A stretch of DNA of 33,597 nt from Chromatiales bacterium. GTDB lineage: Bacteria > Pseudomonadota > Gammaproteobacteria > Chromatiales > Chromatiaceae. The notes under the pieces were generated by a model that saw nothing but the letters and a program-made list of their open reading frames with translations, made no database searches and was not told the DNA's origin. The position numbers and the translations under genes were made by a program. The stretch is taken from the NCBI GenBank assembly GCA_024712425.1, contig JAKRWE010000011.1, positions 1 through 33,597 of the forward strand. Reading direction: 5' to 3'. Shown piece after piece: positions 25,157 through 33,597 of the stretch (the stretch's first letter is position 1; each line of letters begins with the position of its first letter).

Positions 25157-26892
25157 TGGCCACCGGTGAACAGCTGGCCCTTGAGCGCGGTAAGGTGCGG
25201 GCTGTCCGGCGCCTCCTGGCTGGCGGACCGGAACAATTCACGCGCCTTGCGCTTGTCGCCCGCCGCCCACAACACCGCGATCAGGTGTGCCGCGATCTCG
25301 TCGTCCGGCTCCCTCGCATAGGCCTTCTGCAGGTACTCCCTTGTCGCATCCAGTTCGCCCAGGCGATACAGCACCCAGCCCATGCTGTCGAGAATGGCAG
25401 CGGAATCGGGGTTCACAGCCAGCGCCTGCTCGATATAGCCGCGCGCCTCCTTCAGTCGCGTATTCCGTTCCGCCAGCATGTAGCCCAGGGCATTCAACGC
25501 ATTGGCGTTGCGCGGATCCTTTTTCAGAACGGAACGGAAATCCGCCTCCATGGCCTGGTAACGGCCGATCCCGGAATAGTAGAGGCCGCGGTTGTAGAGC
25601 AGGTCGACATTGCCGGGCGCCTCACGCAGCGCTGACCGATAGACGGCCAGCACCTCGCCCGGAGCGGCCTTCATCGCCCGCAGCAACTGGGCCTCCGCGA
25701 GGTAGAGATCGACAGCCCGCCCGGGATGGGTGCTGCGCACCCGCTCCAGCAGGGCGCGGGCCTGCGCCTTCTGCCCCAGTTCCCGCATCAGGTTGGCCGC
25801 GCGTATGCTCGCATCGACCACCAGCGGACCCTTGTTGACGCTGCGGTACAGACCCAGTGCCAGCTGCCGCTTGCCGTCCGACTCCTCTATCTGGGCCAGG
25901 AAGTAGGTCGCCTCCGGATAATATTTCGGCTCGTTGCGCAGTTTCTGCCAGAGCCCGCGGGCCAGCGCGAGTTGCTCCTGCTGGCTGGCCAGCATGGCAT
26001 AACCATACAGCGTATCCACGTCATCGGGGGTCAGACGATAGAGTTCCCCGAACTGCGCCAGGGCCTCCTTGTACTTCCCCACCGCAACCAGCAGCCGCGC
26101 ATAGCTGGTGCGCAACAGGGTGCTGTCGGGGTTCAGGTCCAACCCTTCCGTGAGCACCTTCAACGCTGCCTCAGTACGCTTCTGCACCACCAGCACACGG
26201 CTCAGCAGGGTGCGGGCCTGCGGCCAATCCGGCTTGAGCTGCAGGGCCTGGCGCAAAACAGATTCCGCCTCGGGATAACGCTTCTGTGCCGTGTCGAGCA
26301 CCGCCCTGGCGTACAGCACATCCGCAGCACGATCGGCCCTGCTCACCAGCCGTTCGAACATCGAACGCGCCGCTGCCCGGTCTGGCTCGCCAGCCAGAAC
26401 GGCGGTGACCAGCAGCAGGCCATCCTTGCCGCCGACTTCGGCAATCCGGCGCATCGCCTCGAACTGCACCTGCGCCTTGTCGCTCATCCCCTTGCGCAGC
26501 AACAGCACGGCGTAGAGCTTGCGCGCCTCCAGGTTGTTTGGCGCCAGCTCGACCCACAGCGCCGCCGCGACACGCGCCGTCTCCAGATCCTTTCGGTGCA
26601 GCGCAATCCGGGTTGCCCGTTCCGCAGCATAGGCATCCCGGGCGCTTTCCGCCGCCGCGAGGTAGGCCTCCCCCGCAAGCGAGAACTTGCCCGCACGGGC
26701 ACCCATCTCACCGACCAGGTAGTCGAACAGCAGCTCGGCGTTCAGCTCTTTCCCGACCTGCTCAGGCTCGGGGAAGGCCTTCTGCGGCGGAGCCGCCGAT
26801 GCCGTCTTCGGTTGAACCGGCTGCCCGCCGGGCGTGAGGGTCTGGCAACCACCGAGGGCCGCCAACAGCAATGTGAGGCATAATTTTTTCAC
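25153..26892 (-). CDS. Tetratricopeptide-repeat lipoprotein
   Basis: A 579-residue lipoprotein. The signal peptide ends in a lipobox (LLLAALGGCQTL), so Cys16 should be lipidated. The mature part is almost entirely TPR repeats; clear units include YPEAESVLRQALQLKPDWPQA, then ALKVLTEGLDLNPDSTLLR, and later ARGYIEQALAVNPDSAAILDSMGWVLYRLG. The start codon is GTG at 26892. It is encoded upstream of ispE with a four-base overlap. TPR lipoproteins at this spot next to hemA and lolB/ispE are common in gammaproteobacteria and probably assist envelope assembly. The partner is unknown. Confidence 0.9.
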   Translation of the reverse strand: MKKLCLTLLLAALGGCQTLTPGGQPVQPKTASAAPPQKAFPEPEQVGKELNAELLFDYLVGEMGARAGKFSLAGEAYLAAAESARDAYAAERATRIALHRKDLETARVAAALWVELAPNNLEARKLYAVLLLRKGMSDKAQVQFEAMRRIAEVGGKDGLLLVTAVLAGEPDRAAARSMFERLVSRADRAADVLYARAVLDTAQKRYPEAESVLRQALQLKPDWPQARTLLSRVLVVQKRTEAALKVLTEGLDLNPDSTLLRTSYARLLVAVGKYKEALAQFGELYRLTPDDVDTLYGYAMLASQQEQLALARGLWQKLRNEPKYYPEATYFLAQIEESDGKRQLALGLYRSVNKGPLVVDASIRAANLMRELGQKAQARALLERVRSTHPGRAVDLYLAEAQLLRAMKAAPGEVLAVYRSALREAPGNVDLLYNRGLYYSGIGRYQAMEADFRSVLKKDPRNANALNALGYMLAERNTRLKEARGYIEQALAVNPDSAAILDSMGWVLYRLGELDATREYLQKAYAREPDDEIAAHLIAVLWAAGDKRKARELFRSASQEAPDSPHLTALKGQLFTGGQ

Positions 26893-27077
26893 TACGGCCT
26901 AGATTAACTGAAAACCCGTGTCGGGTGCATGATGTGCCGGCGCACCCAGCGGCAACCCCAGGAATAGAGCCAAGCGCAATCCCGGACCCCGTGCGCTTGC
27001 GCCGCACTTGCTTTTAACCCTTTGATATCCCAAAATTTATGCTCCGGGCACCTGCAACCCCCCGGATTGGGACACAA
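26893..27077. promoter_or_regulatory. Divergent promoter region, TPR lipoprotein / hemA
   Basis: A 185-bp intergenic region between divergent starts. It must hold promoters for both the minus-strand block and the hemA-prfA-prmC genes. An A+T-rich stretch at about 27009-27042 is the likely hemA promoter region. No hexamers are clear enough to assign. Confidence 0.4.
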
Positions 27078-28334
27078 ATGACTCTCCACGCCGTTGGCCT
27101 GAATCACACCACCGCGCCGGTTTCCATCCGCGAACGCCTGACCTTTGGTCCGGATATCGTGGTGGCCGCGCTGCGCAATCTGTGTGAGCGCGACGGCGTC
27201 AGCGAGGCGGTGATCCTCTCGACCTGCAACCGCACCGAGGTCTACTGCTGCGTGCAGGAAGATCACGCCGATACCGTGCGTCACTGGATGGCCGAGTTTC
27301 ACGGACTGGTGGTCAACGACATCGCGCCCTATCTCTACCATCACCAGGACGACGACGCCGTGACCCACCTGTTGTCGGTGGCCAGCGGCCTCGATTCCCT
27401 GGTACTGGGCGAGCCCCAGATCCTGGGCCAGGTCAAGGCCGCATTCCAGACCGCGACCGAGGCCGGTCATACCGGCAAGACGCTCAAGCGGCTGTTCCAG
27501 CATGCCTTCAACACGGCCAAGCAGGTCCGCACCGACACCGCGATAGGGGACAGCCCGGTCTCGGTGGCGTTCGCCGCGGTCAGCCTGGCACGCCAGATCT
27601 TCTCCGACATCTCGGAACAGACAGCGCTGCTGATCGGCGCCGGAGAGACCATCGAGCTGGCCGCGCGACACCTGCACCAGCACGGCGTGGGACGCATCAT
27701 CGTGGCCAACCGTACCGTATCCCGGGCCCGTGACCTGGCGGAAGAGTTCGACGGCTACGCCATCGGCCTCACCGAACTGCCCGCCCACCTGCCCGAGGCG
27801 GACATCGTGATCGCCTCCACTGCCAGCCCGCTGCCGGTGCTGGGCAAGGGAACGGTGGAGCGGGCGCTCAAGCAGCGCCGTCACCGTCCCATCTTCATGG
27901 TCGACATCGCCGTGCCCCGCGATATCGAACCCGAAGTCAGCGAACTGCGCGACATCTACCTGTACACGGTGGACGACCTGGAAGAGGTCATCCAGGAGAA
28001 CCTGCAGTCACGCCAGGAGGCTGCGGAACAGGCGCGCGAGATCATCGAGTTCCAGGTCGGGGAGTTCCGCGCCTGGCTGGGCTCGCTGGACGCGGTGGAC
28101 CTGATCCAGAACTACCGTGCCAACGCGGAATCCATCCGGGACGAGGTGCTGGGCAAGGCGCAGCGCATGCTGGAGGCCGGCAAGCCGCCCCAGGAGGTAT
28201 TGGCCTTTCTCGCCAACACCCTGACCAACAAGCTCCTGCACACGCCCAGTACACAGCTGCGCATGGCGGGCAGCTCCGGCCAGCAGGAACTGCTGGAGGC
28301 CGCCAACACCCTGTTCCAGCTGGGACAGGACTAG
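27078..28334 (+). CDS. hemA: Glutamyl-tRNA reductase
   Basis: A 418-residue NADPH-dependent enzyme for the first committed step of C5-pathway tetrapyrrole synthesis (Glu-tRNA to glutamate-1-semialdehyde). The N-terminal catalytic domain shows [15 protein letters not shown] and [12 protein letters not shown] with the catalytic Cys, plus the family [13 protein letters not shown]. The NADPH domain has [15 protein letters not shown]. The C-terminal dimerisation helices end in [10 protein letters not shown]. The ATG at 27078 gives the family start [10 protein letters not shown]; an upstream in-frame start at 27039 is not conserved. It is followed by prfA and prmC, the classic hemA-prfA-prmC cluster. 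Confidence 0.98.
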   Translation: MTLHAVGLNHTTAPVSIRERLTFGPDIVVAALRNLCERDGVSEAVILSTCNRTEVYCCVQEDHADTVRHWMAEFHGLVVNDIAPYLYHHQDDDAVTHLLSVASGLDSLVLGEPQILGQVKAAFQTATEAGHTGKTLKRLFQHAFNTAKQVRTDTAIGDSPVSVAFAAVSLARQIFSDISEQTALLIGAGETIELAARHLHQHGVGRIIVANRTVSRARDLAEEFDGYAIGLTELPAHLPEADIVIASTASPLPVLGKGTVERALKQRRHRPIFMVDIAVPRDIEPEVSELRDIYLYTVDDLEEVIQENLQSRQEAAEQAREIIEFQVGEFRAWLGSLDAVDLIQNYRANAESIRDEVLGKAQRMLEAGKPPQEVLAFLANTLTNKLLHTPSTQLRMAGSSGQQELLEAANTLFQLGQD

Positions 28335-28381
28335 CCTCTTCCAGCCCCGTCCTCGCCAAACAAGCCGACTTGAAGCACACC

Positions 28382-29458
28382 ATGCGGGCCAACATCCGTC
28401 ATCGACTCGAGCAGATCAGCGAACGCTTTTCGGAGGTCACCGCCCTGCTGTCTCAACCGGAGGTCCAGGGTGACAACCAGCGCTTCCGCGAACTGAGCCG
28501 GGAATACGCACAACTGGAGCCGGTGGTGCAGGCCTTCGAGGCCTGGGAGGCCAACCAGGCGGAGATCCGGAGCGCCCAGGAGATGCTGCCCGACCCGGAG
28601 ATGGCGGAACTGGCCGAGGAAAGCCTGAGAGAGGCCCGCGCCGAGGCCGAACGCCTGCTACCCGAACTGCAACGCCTGCTGCTGCCGCGCGATCCCAACG
28701 ATGAACTGAACATCTTTCTGGAGATACGCGCCGGCACCGGTGGTGCCGAGGCGGCCCTGTTCTCCGGCGATCTGTTGCGCATGTACATGCGTTACGCCGA
28801 ACTGCGCGGCTGGCGTACCGAGATCATCAGCGAAAGCCCGGGCGAGCATGGCGGCTACAAGGAGGTAGTGGCCCGCATCAGCGGCCAGGGGGTCTATTCC
28901 CGCCTCAAATTCGAGTCCGGCGCACACCGGGTACAGCGGGTGCCGGAGACCGAATCACAAGGGCGCATCCACACCTCCGCCTGCACCGTTGCCATCCTGC
29001 CCGAAGCGCCGGAAATGGAGGCCATAGAGATCAACCCCAGCGATCTGCGTATCGACACCTACCGCGCCTCCGGGGCCGGTGGCCAGCACGTCAACAAAAC
29101 CGACTCCGCGGTCCGCATCACCCACCTGCCCAGCGGCATCGTGGTCGAATGCCAGGACGAACGCTCCCAACACAAGAACAAGGCGCGCGCCCTGTCGCTG
29201 CTGCAGGCACGACTGAAGGACGTGGCCGAGCGTGAAGCACAACAGAGTGAAGTGGCAGATCGGAGACTGCAAGTGGGCAGCGGCGACCGTTCCGAACGCA
29301 TCCGCACCTACAACTTCCCGCAGAACCGGGTCACCGATCACCGCATCAACCTGACCCTGTACAAGCTCGACGAGATCATGATGGGGGAACTCGACCAAGT
29401 GATCGAACCCCTGATGCAGGAGTACCAGGCCGAGCAGCTCGCCACCCTGGGCGATTGA
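28382..29458 (+). CDS. prfA: Peptide chain release factor 1
   Basis: A 358-residue class I release factor that reads UAA and UAG. Visible motifs: the N-terminal coiled coil ([18 protein letters not shown]), [54 protein letters not shown], and the catalytic GGQ in [17 protein letters not shown]. The tip is followed by [12 protein letters not shown] and [18 protein letters not shown]. The ATG at 28382 was chosen; a TTG four codons upstream is also possible. It is followed one base later by prmC, which methylates the GGQ glutamine. Confidence 0.98.
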   Translation: MRANIRHRLEQISERFSEVTALLSQPEVQGDNQRFRELSREYAQLEPVVQAFEAWEANQAEIRSAQEMLPDPEMAELAEESLREARAEAERLLPELQRLLLPRDPNDELNIFLEIRAGTGGAEAALFSGDLLRMYMRYAELRGWRTEIISESPGEHGGYKEVVARISGQGVYSRLKFESGAHRVQRVPETESQGRIHTSACTVAILPEAPEMEAIEINPSDLRIDTYRASGAGGQHVNKTDSAVRITHLPSGIVVECQDERSQHKNKARALSLLQARLKDVAEREAQQSEVADRRLQVGSGDRSERIRTYNFPQNRVTDHRINLTLYKLDEIMMGELDQVIEPLMQEYQAEQLATLGD

Positions 29459-29459
29459 G

Positions 29460-30320
29460 ATGAACAGCGTCGCCGAACTGCTCGACTGGGGCCGGGCGCT
29501 GCTTGGCGGTTCTCCCGACGCCGCCAACGAGGCCGGCATCCTGCTCGCCCATGTCCTGCGCAGGGACCGCAGCTGGCTGTTTGCCTGGCCCGACGCCCAA
29601 GCGGAGGAACAGCAGGCCGCACGCTACCGCCAGCTGGTGAAGCGGCGCGCCGGAGGCGAGCCGGTTGCGCACCTGACCGGCGTGCGCGACTTCTGGTCGC
29701 TGCAACTGGAAGTCGACCGGCACACCCTGATTCCGCGCCCTGAGACCGAACACCTGGTCGAATTCGCACTCCAGCGGCTGCCCGCAATGGCGCCGTTGCG
29801 GGTGGTCGATCTGGGCACCGGCAGCGGCGCCATTGCGCTGGCACTGGCCGCGGAGCGCCCGGACTGGCGGATCACCGCCACCGACCGCAGCGCCGCGAGC
29901 CTGAGCCGGGCCCGGAAGAACGCACGCAGACTCGGCTTGCGCGTGGACTTCGTTCAGGCCGACTGGCTGAACGGCGTGCGCGGCCCCTTCGACCTGATCA
30001 TCAGCAACCCCCCCTATATCGCGGAACAGGATCCGCACCTGCAGCAGGGCGATCTGCGCTTCGAACCCCGGCGGGCGCTCACCAGTGGCGTCGACGGGCT
30101 GGACGATATACGCCGGATCGTCGATCAGGCGCTGCCCTGCCTGGCCCGCGACGGCTGGCTGGCCCTGGAGCATGGCTTCGAGCAGGGCCCAGCCTGCCGC
30201 GCGCTACTGAAACAGGGCGGCTACGGCGAGGTGGGCAGCGGCAGGGACCTGGCGGGCCATGAACGCTACAGCTACGGACGCAAGACCGGCCCAGACAATA
30301 TGAGTATCGTGTCCCCATAA
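29460..30320 (+). CDS. prmC: Release-factor glutamine N5-methyltransferase
   Basis: A 286-residue SAM-dependent methyltransferase that modifies the glutamine of the GGQ motif in RF1 and RF2. An N-terminal helical substrate-binding domain (AGILLAHVLRRDRSWLFA) precedes the catalytic domain: PRPETEHLVEFAL, then VVDLGTGSGAIALALA for SAM binding, and ISNPPYIAEQD with the NPPY catalytic motif. The NPPY codons lie on a run of seven C (30008-30014) that is in frame. It starts one base after prfA. The close spacing fits a shared transcript with hemA and prfA. Confidence 0.97.
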   Translation: MNSVAELLDWGRALLGGSPDAANEAGILLAHVLRRDRSWLFAWPDAQAEEQQAARYRQLVKRRAGGEPVAHLTGVRDFWSLQLEVDRHTLIPRPETEHLVEFALQRLPAMAPLRVVDLGTGSGAIALALAAERPDWRITATDRSAASLSRARKNARRLGLRVDFVQADWLNGVRGPFDLIISNPPYIAEQDPHLQQGDLRFEPRRALTSGVDGLDDIRRIVDQALPCLARDGWLALEHGFEQGPACRALLKQGGYGEVGSGRDLAGHERYSYGRKTGPDNMSIVSP

Positions 30321-30401
30321 CCTGGATATGGGGGAAAACCCTCTTGACCGGCAGGGACTTATTGACCACGATTGGGTCATGAAGCAACCGGGAAAGCTGC
30401 C

Positions 30402-30812
30402 ATGAAGTCTGACCCCGACAGCCCGATCAAGGTGAGGGAGATCGTATTCTGCCCGCTGCACCCCGACAAGAACCAGGCCGGGACCGCGGCCCAGCTGTTG
30501 CGTGACTGCGAGGGAGTCCAGTCGGTCGAGCGTCTGAGCGAGACGAGGCTGCAGGTCTGCTACGACATCCGCCACGCCACCCTGGAAGCCATCGAGGAAC
30601 TGCTGACCGAATTCGGCTTCCACCTCGACAATGCCCTGATGCTGCGCATGCGGCGCGCCCTAGTGCACTACATGGAACAGACCCAGCGCATCAACATGGG
30701 CTGCGGAAAGGGCGACCACAACTGTACCGTGAAGGTCTTCATCAACCGCTACCAGCAGCGAAAGCACGGTTGCCGTGATCAGCGACCGCAGCACTGGCGG
30801 CGTTATCTCTGA
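30402..30812 (+). CDS. Conserved protein of unknown function
   Basis: A 136-residue soluble protein. The N-terminal half (REIVFCPLHPDKNQAGTAAQ, LRDCEGVQSVERLSETRLQV, LEAIEELLTEFGFHLD) has the beta-alpha-beta-beta-alpha pattern of a ferredoxin-like, HMA-type fold. The C-terminal half has conserved-looking HYMEQTQRINMGC and VKVFINRYQQRKHGCRDQRP with two cysteines. The start ATG at 30402 was chosen for its position after GGAAAGC. It stands alone between prmC and the hairpin element. A metal- or thiol-related role is conceivable from the cysteines and fold pattern but is speculation. Confidence 0.72.
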   Translation: MKSDPDSPIKVREIVFCPLHPDKNQAGTAAQLLRDCEGVQSVERLSETRLQVCYDIRHATLEAIEELLTEFGFHLDNALMLRMRRALVHYMEQTQRINMGCGKGDHNCTVKVFINRYQQRKHGCRDQRPQHWRRYL

Positions 30813-30831
30813 CGTCTCCCGCGCAGGGCCC

Positions 30832-30979
30832 CGTCATCTAAGTTCGAAACCCGCTGAAAAGTGGGGCGGGTGGTCTGCTCGGAAAACTTCGGCGACAGGG
30901 ATGCCGCCGTAGAACCTACATGGATGTATTCACGGCGTTTTTCCGAGCAGACTACCCGCCTCACCCGAGTTAGATGACG
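30832..30979. repeat. 148-bp hairpin-forming MITE-like element
   Basis: The outer arms CGTCATCTAA (30832-30841) and TTAGATGACG (30970-30979) are perfectly complementary. The inner arms (30865-30886 and 30939-30960) pair over 22 bp with one mismatch. The centre contains a GCCGCCGTAGAACCTACATG segment. No coding potential was seen. A 23-bp match to its right end occurs at 9898-9920, which marks it as a dispersed repeat family. Confidence 0.75.
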
Positions 30980-31041
30980 TTACCCTGGTCTCCCGCGGAA
31001 TCTCGGGGGCCATCCGCCTTCAACATCGGTAGAATGGCCCG

Positions 31042-31785
31042 ATGGACGACGATGCCCTGCTCCGCTACAGCCGCCAGATCATGCTGCCCGAACTCGGCTT
31101 CGAGGGCCAGCAGCGCCTGTGTGACAGCCGTGCGCTGATCATCGGCCTGGGCGGACTGGGTTCGCCAGTCGCCCTGTACCTGGGCGCCGCCGGCGTTGGA
31201 CGGCTTACACTGGTCGATGACGACCGGGTCGACCTCAGCAACCTGCAACGCCAGGTCGTCCACGACAACGACCGCATCGGCATGCCCAAGGTGGAATCCG
31301 CCGCACAGCGACTGCGGCAGATCAACCCCGACTGCCGGGTCGACACCATCCCCCGTCGCCTGGACGAGACGGCGATGGCCGAACAGGTGGAACAGGCCGA
31401 CGTGGTGCTGGACTGCAGCGACAATTTCGCCACCCGCTTCCTGGTCAACCGCCTGTGTCACGCCACGCGCACCCCGCTGGTCTCCGGTGCCGCCATCCGC
31501 TGGGAAGGCCAGCTCGCAGTATTCCGCTACGACAGCGGGGATGCCTGCTATCGCTGTCTCTACGACGAGGATGGCGAAGAGGACATGCGCTGCAGCGAGA
31601 ACGGCGTGGCCGCGCCCCTGGTCGGGGTAATCGGTTCGCTGCAGGCACTCGAGGCCTTCAAGATACTGGGCGGGGCCGGCGAACCGCTGCGCAACCAGCT
31701 GCTGGTAGTGGACATCCTGCATCCGCAGTGGCGTACCCTGAAACTGCGACCGGGCCCCAACTGCCCTGTATGCGGCAAGGCATGA
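31042..31785 (+). CDS. moeB: Molybdopterin-synthase adenylyltransferase (MoeB/ThiF family)
   Basis: A 247-residue E1-like enzyme that adenylates the C-terminal glycine of a sulfur-carrier protein (MoaD or ThiS). Motifs: the N-terminal RYSRQIMLPELGFEGQQRL, ATP loop ALIIGLGGLGSPVALYLGAAG, DDDRVDLSNLQRQVV, and adenylate-binding DCSDNFATRFLVN. The zinc cysteines are CYRC at about residue 171 and CPVC near the end. It lacks the catalytic Cys and rhodanese domain of long ThiF/MoeBR forms. No moaD or thiS is in the window, so MoeB is favoured over ThiF mainly by length. It overlaps the esterase gene by four bases. Confidence 0.88.
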   Translation: MDDDALLRYSRQIMLPELGFEGQQRLCDSRALIIGLGGLGSPVALYLGAAGVGRLTLVDDDRVDLSNLQRQVVHDNDRIGMPKVESAAQRLRQINPDCRVDTIPRRLDETAMAEQVEQADVVLDCSDNFATRFLVNRLCHATRTPLVSGAAIRWEGQLAVFRYDSGDACYRCLYDEDGEEDMRCSENGVAAPLVGVIGSLQALEAFKILGGAGEPLRNQLLVVDILHPQWRTLKLRPGPNCPVCGKA

Positions 31786-32354
31786 TCCTGTACATCCATG
31801 GCTTCGCCAGTTGCGGACTGGGCAACAAGTCCCGCCTTCTGCAACGGCATTTCGGCGAACAGCAGGTACTCGCGCCGGACCTCCCGCATGGCCCATTGGT
31901 CGCCATCGCATACCTTGAATCGCTATTGGCGCAGCACCCCGTCCGACTGCTGGTCGGCTCATCGCTGGGCGGCTACTTCGCCACCTGGCTCAAACGCCGA
32001 CACGACATCCCCGCAGTACTGATCAACCCCGCCATCGCCCCCTATCTGCTGCTGGAGGACTACCTCGGGACACACCGGGGATGCCATGGCGAGGTGTTCG
32101 AGGTCGATGAACAGACCTTGAATGAGCTGCGTGGCCTGCACCGCCCCACGCTGGGTGAGCACGAGGACTACCTGGTGCTGCTGCAGACCGGTGACGAGGT
32201 ACTCGACTACCGGCATGCGGCCACCTACTATGTCGCCAAGGACGTCGTCATCGAGCAGGGCGGCAACCACCGCTTCGAGAACCTCGCCGATCACCTTCCA
32301 CGTATTGAGGCCTGGGCCGGACAGCATGAGCAAGAAAGCAAAACCCCCTCTTGA
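31782..32354 (+). CDS. YqiA-like alpha/beta-fold esterase
   Basis: A 190-residue small hydrolase of the YqiA/YcfP group. The start MILYIHGFASC is the family N-terminus with the oxyanion HG. The nucleophile elbow is GSSLGG at about residue 69, the acidic residue is likely in LLQTGDEVLDY, and the catalytic His is in EQGGNHRFEN. It starts with ATG at 31782, overlapping moeB by four bases, and ends 29 bp inside the methyltransferase gene. Its natural substrate is unknown; E. coli YqiA acts on short acyl and palmitoyl-CoA esters in vitro. Confidence 0.88.
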   Translation: MILYIHGFASCGLGNKSRLLQRHFGEQQVLAPDLPHGPLVAIAYLESLLAQHPVRLLVGSSLGGYFATWLKRRHDIPAVLINPAIAPYLLLEDYLGTHRGCHGEVFEVDEQTLNELRGLHRPTLGEHEDYLVLLQTGDEVLDYRHAATYYVAKDVVIEQGGNHRFENLADHLPRIEAWAGQHEQESKTPS

Positions 32355-32940
32355 TCTGGACCGCCTGCGCCAGGACATCGTGTTCGAGGACGAGCTGATG
32401 GGGCATCACTTCGTGCTCCATACCACTTGGGGCCTGTTCTCCCCGAAAGGGATCGACGAAGGCACACGCCTGCTGCTCAAACACCTGGAGATACGGCCCG
32501 ACGAACGCGCCATCGATCTCGGCTGCGGCTATGGCCCGATCGGCATGGCGATCGCGCGCAGCGCCCCCGAGGGCCATTGCCTGATGGTGGACAAGGACTT
32601 CGTCGCGGTCGAATACGCCAATGCCAATATCGCACGCAATCACATACATAACGCCGAGGCGATACTCAGTGACGGCCTCAGGCACGTGCCACAACAGAAT
32701 TTCACCCTCGCAGTGACCAACCTGCCGGCCAAGACCAGCAAGGAGCACTACTACCTGTTCTTCCACGATATCCATGACCGGCTCGAACCGGGCGGTCGTT
32801 TCTACGTGGTGGTCATCAGCGGCCTGCGCCGCTTCATCGAGCGCGCATTCCTGGGGGTTTTCGGCAACCACAGCAAAATAAAACAGGGTCGCCAGTACAC
32901 GGTTGCCATGGCAGAGAAAAAAGTTAGCCGCGAGAGTTAA
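32326..32940 (+). CDS. Class I SAM-dependent methyltransferase (RsmC-like)
   Basis: A 204-residue methyltransferase of the 'small' (MTS) family. The SAM-binding motif AIDLGCGYGPIGMAIARSAP at about residues 59-78 is followed by the acidic LMVDKDFVAVEYANANIARN, and the catalytic-type motif reads VTNLPAKTS. This is NLPAK where RsmC and RlmG have NPPF, so substrate type is uncertain. GGRFYVVV follows. It ends in KQGRQYTVAMAEK, like C-terminal RsmC domains. The gene overlaps the esterase gene by 29 bases and shares its transcript with moeB. An rRNA or small-molecule target is possible. Confidence 0.85.
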   Translation: MSKKAKPPLDLDRLRQDIVFEDELMGHHFVLHTTWGLFSPKGIDEGTRLLLKHLEIRPDERAIDLGCGYGPIGMAIARSAPEGHCLMVDKDFVAVEYANANIARNHIHNAEAILSDGLRHVPQQNFTLAVTNLPAKTSKEHYYLFFHDIHDRLEPGGRFYVVVISGLRRFIERAFLGVFGNHSKIKQGRQYTVAMAEKKVSRES

Positions 32941-32996
32941 AGTTATTTCCAGGTCTGCCGTTAACCCGGGAGAAACTCGCTATAGGTAGACCCGGA

Positions 32997-33501
32997 ATGA
33001 GCAGTCAACATACAAAACAAATAACCGCGGAACAGTCCGCGGAGCTCCTACGGATGACCCTTCCCCTGATGAGCAAGCATCAGGTCCCCGTTACACCGCG
33101 CAACTACGCGGTCTGGTTCGAGTTCGCGCGCGGAGAGAATCCCGAACTCAAGGCCGAATTGCAGCAGTTGATCGACAGTGGCACCCCCCATCACCGAACA
33201 GATCAACGACAAGCTGTTCGAGAAATACCTGGCGGAATGCGATATCGCGCAATTCGTCAAGATCCGTGGCGAGATGTCGGAACTCATGGATGACCTCTCC
33301 GAGTCGCTGCAACACGCCGGCAGCCAGGCACAGGCGTTCGGCGGCCATCTGGATGGCGTGGTGCAAAACGTGGAACGCAGTTCCAGCATCGACGATATCA
33401 AGGGCCTGCTGACCGCGCTGGTCGAGGAGACCCGCACCATGCGCAATTCGACCCAGCTGCTGCACGAGCACCTGGAGGCTGTTAATGCCCATCTATTCTG
33501 A
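32997..33501 (+). pseudogene. N-terminal part of a probable GGDEF protein, frameshifted and truncated
   Basis: Two frames join into one N-terminal region (AELLRMTLPLMSKHQVPVTP, NYAVWFEFARGENPEL, then ITEQINDKLFEKYLAECDIA, followed by a coiled coil to LHEHLEAVNAHLF). This region is characteristic of certain diguanylate cyclases whose GGDEF domain follows the coiled coil. The frame switch is at a run of six C (33184-33189); five restores SGTPITEQ. The frame then stops at 33501, at the apparent edge of an insertion sequence. The GGDEF domain itself is not in the window, so the cyclase assignment is inferred. It may be a decayed gene. Confidence 0.65.
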
Positions 33502-33597
33502 CCCACCTATGGCCAACAATTTTGACCCACCCATCGGGGCATTCCGGGCCATGTGGCCGTACCCTTTCCGTCGTTTTTTGACACGGGCGACGGGAGG
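33500..33597. mobile_element. Left end of an unidentified insertion sequence
   Basis: Directly at the end of the cyclase fragment two repeats TGACCCACC appear (33500-33508 and 33523-33531), spaced 23 bp in direct orientation. The second sits in ATTTTGACCCACCC. Repeated TTGACCCACC-type boxes at the end are seen in some IS21-like elements. The rest of the element is outside the window, so the family cannot be fixed. Confidence 0.5.

Noticed and set aside
25726..26883. 385-codon plus-strand frame opposite the TPR lipoprotein gene
   Set aside because: Shadow of the TPR repeats with no start signal or domain.

Overview
The window looks like a chromosomal segment of a high-G+C gammaproteobacterium. 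The supporting evidence is the housekeeping gene content and order: priA, then argS followed by a SPOR-domain gene; a pth / rplY / prs / tRNA-Gln / ispE / TPR-lipoprotein block facing away from hemA-prfA-prmC; a REP-like palindrome; and moeB with a YqiA-type esterase. A free-living, sulfur-oxidiser-like (Chromatiales-type) lineage is only a guess. No rRNA, CRISPR array, phage or plasmid backbone was seen.

Layout. 0.1-2.2 kb (+): thioredoxin-like protein, a double CcdA-like membrane protein and a MerR regulator, a probable metal- or thiol-linked redox operon. 2.2-4.25 kb (-): HNH nuclease, fructosamine kinase (frameshifted), uracil-DNA-glycosylase-like protein. 4.3-7.3 kb (-): a tightly overlapped sigma-factor operon (ECF-like sigma, DUF3619-like membrane protein, small secreted acidic protein, secreted basic DUF3106 protein). 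The DUF3619-like gene is split by a 1.35-kb insertion. 7.6-12.4 kb (+): priA, argS, SPOR. 12.5-14.9 kb: an 879-bp tandem array. 15.2-21.5 kb (+): LolA-like protein, DUF1302 outer-membrane protein (two frameshifts) and an RND/MMPL transporter (one frameshift). 21.7-26.9 kb (-): pth, rplY, prs, tRNA-Gln, ispE, TPR lipoprotein. 27.1-30.8 kb (+): hemA, prfA, prmC and a conserved unknown. 31.0-33.6 kb (+): moeB, esterase, methyltransferase, and the N-terminal part of a probable diguanylate cyclase cut at the window edge by what looks like an insertion sequence.

The most unusual feature is a non-autonomous element of 491 bp. It is an internally deleted ISNCY/IS1202-like transposase gene with long two-box terminal inverted repeats, present five times. 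Copies alternate with a 387-388-bp cargo that carries a truncated, degenerate response-regulator receiver domain. In one place a copy-cargo-copy composite sits between 15-bp direct repeats inside the DUF3619-like gene. In the other, three copies and two cargoes form a direct tandem array.

A second theme is single-base frameshifts, mostly at G or C runs. They hit accessory genes (fructosamine kinase, sigma factor, DUF3619, DUF1302, RND, cyclase) while essential genes with equally long runs (priA, prmC) are intact. This may be real gene decay or phase variation, or it may be sequencing error; the sequence alone cannot decide.
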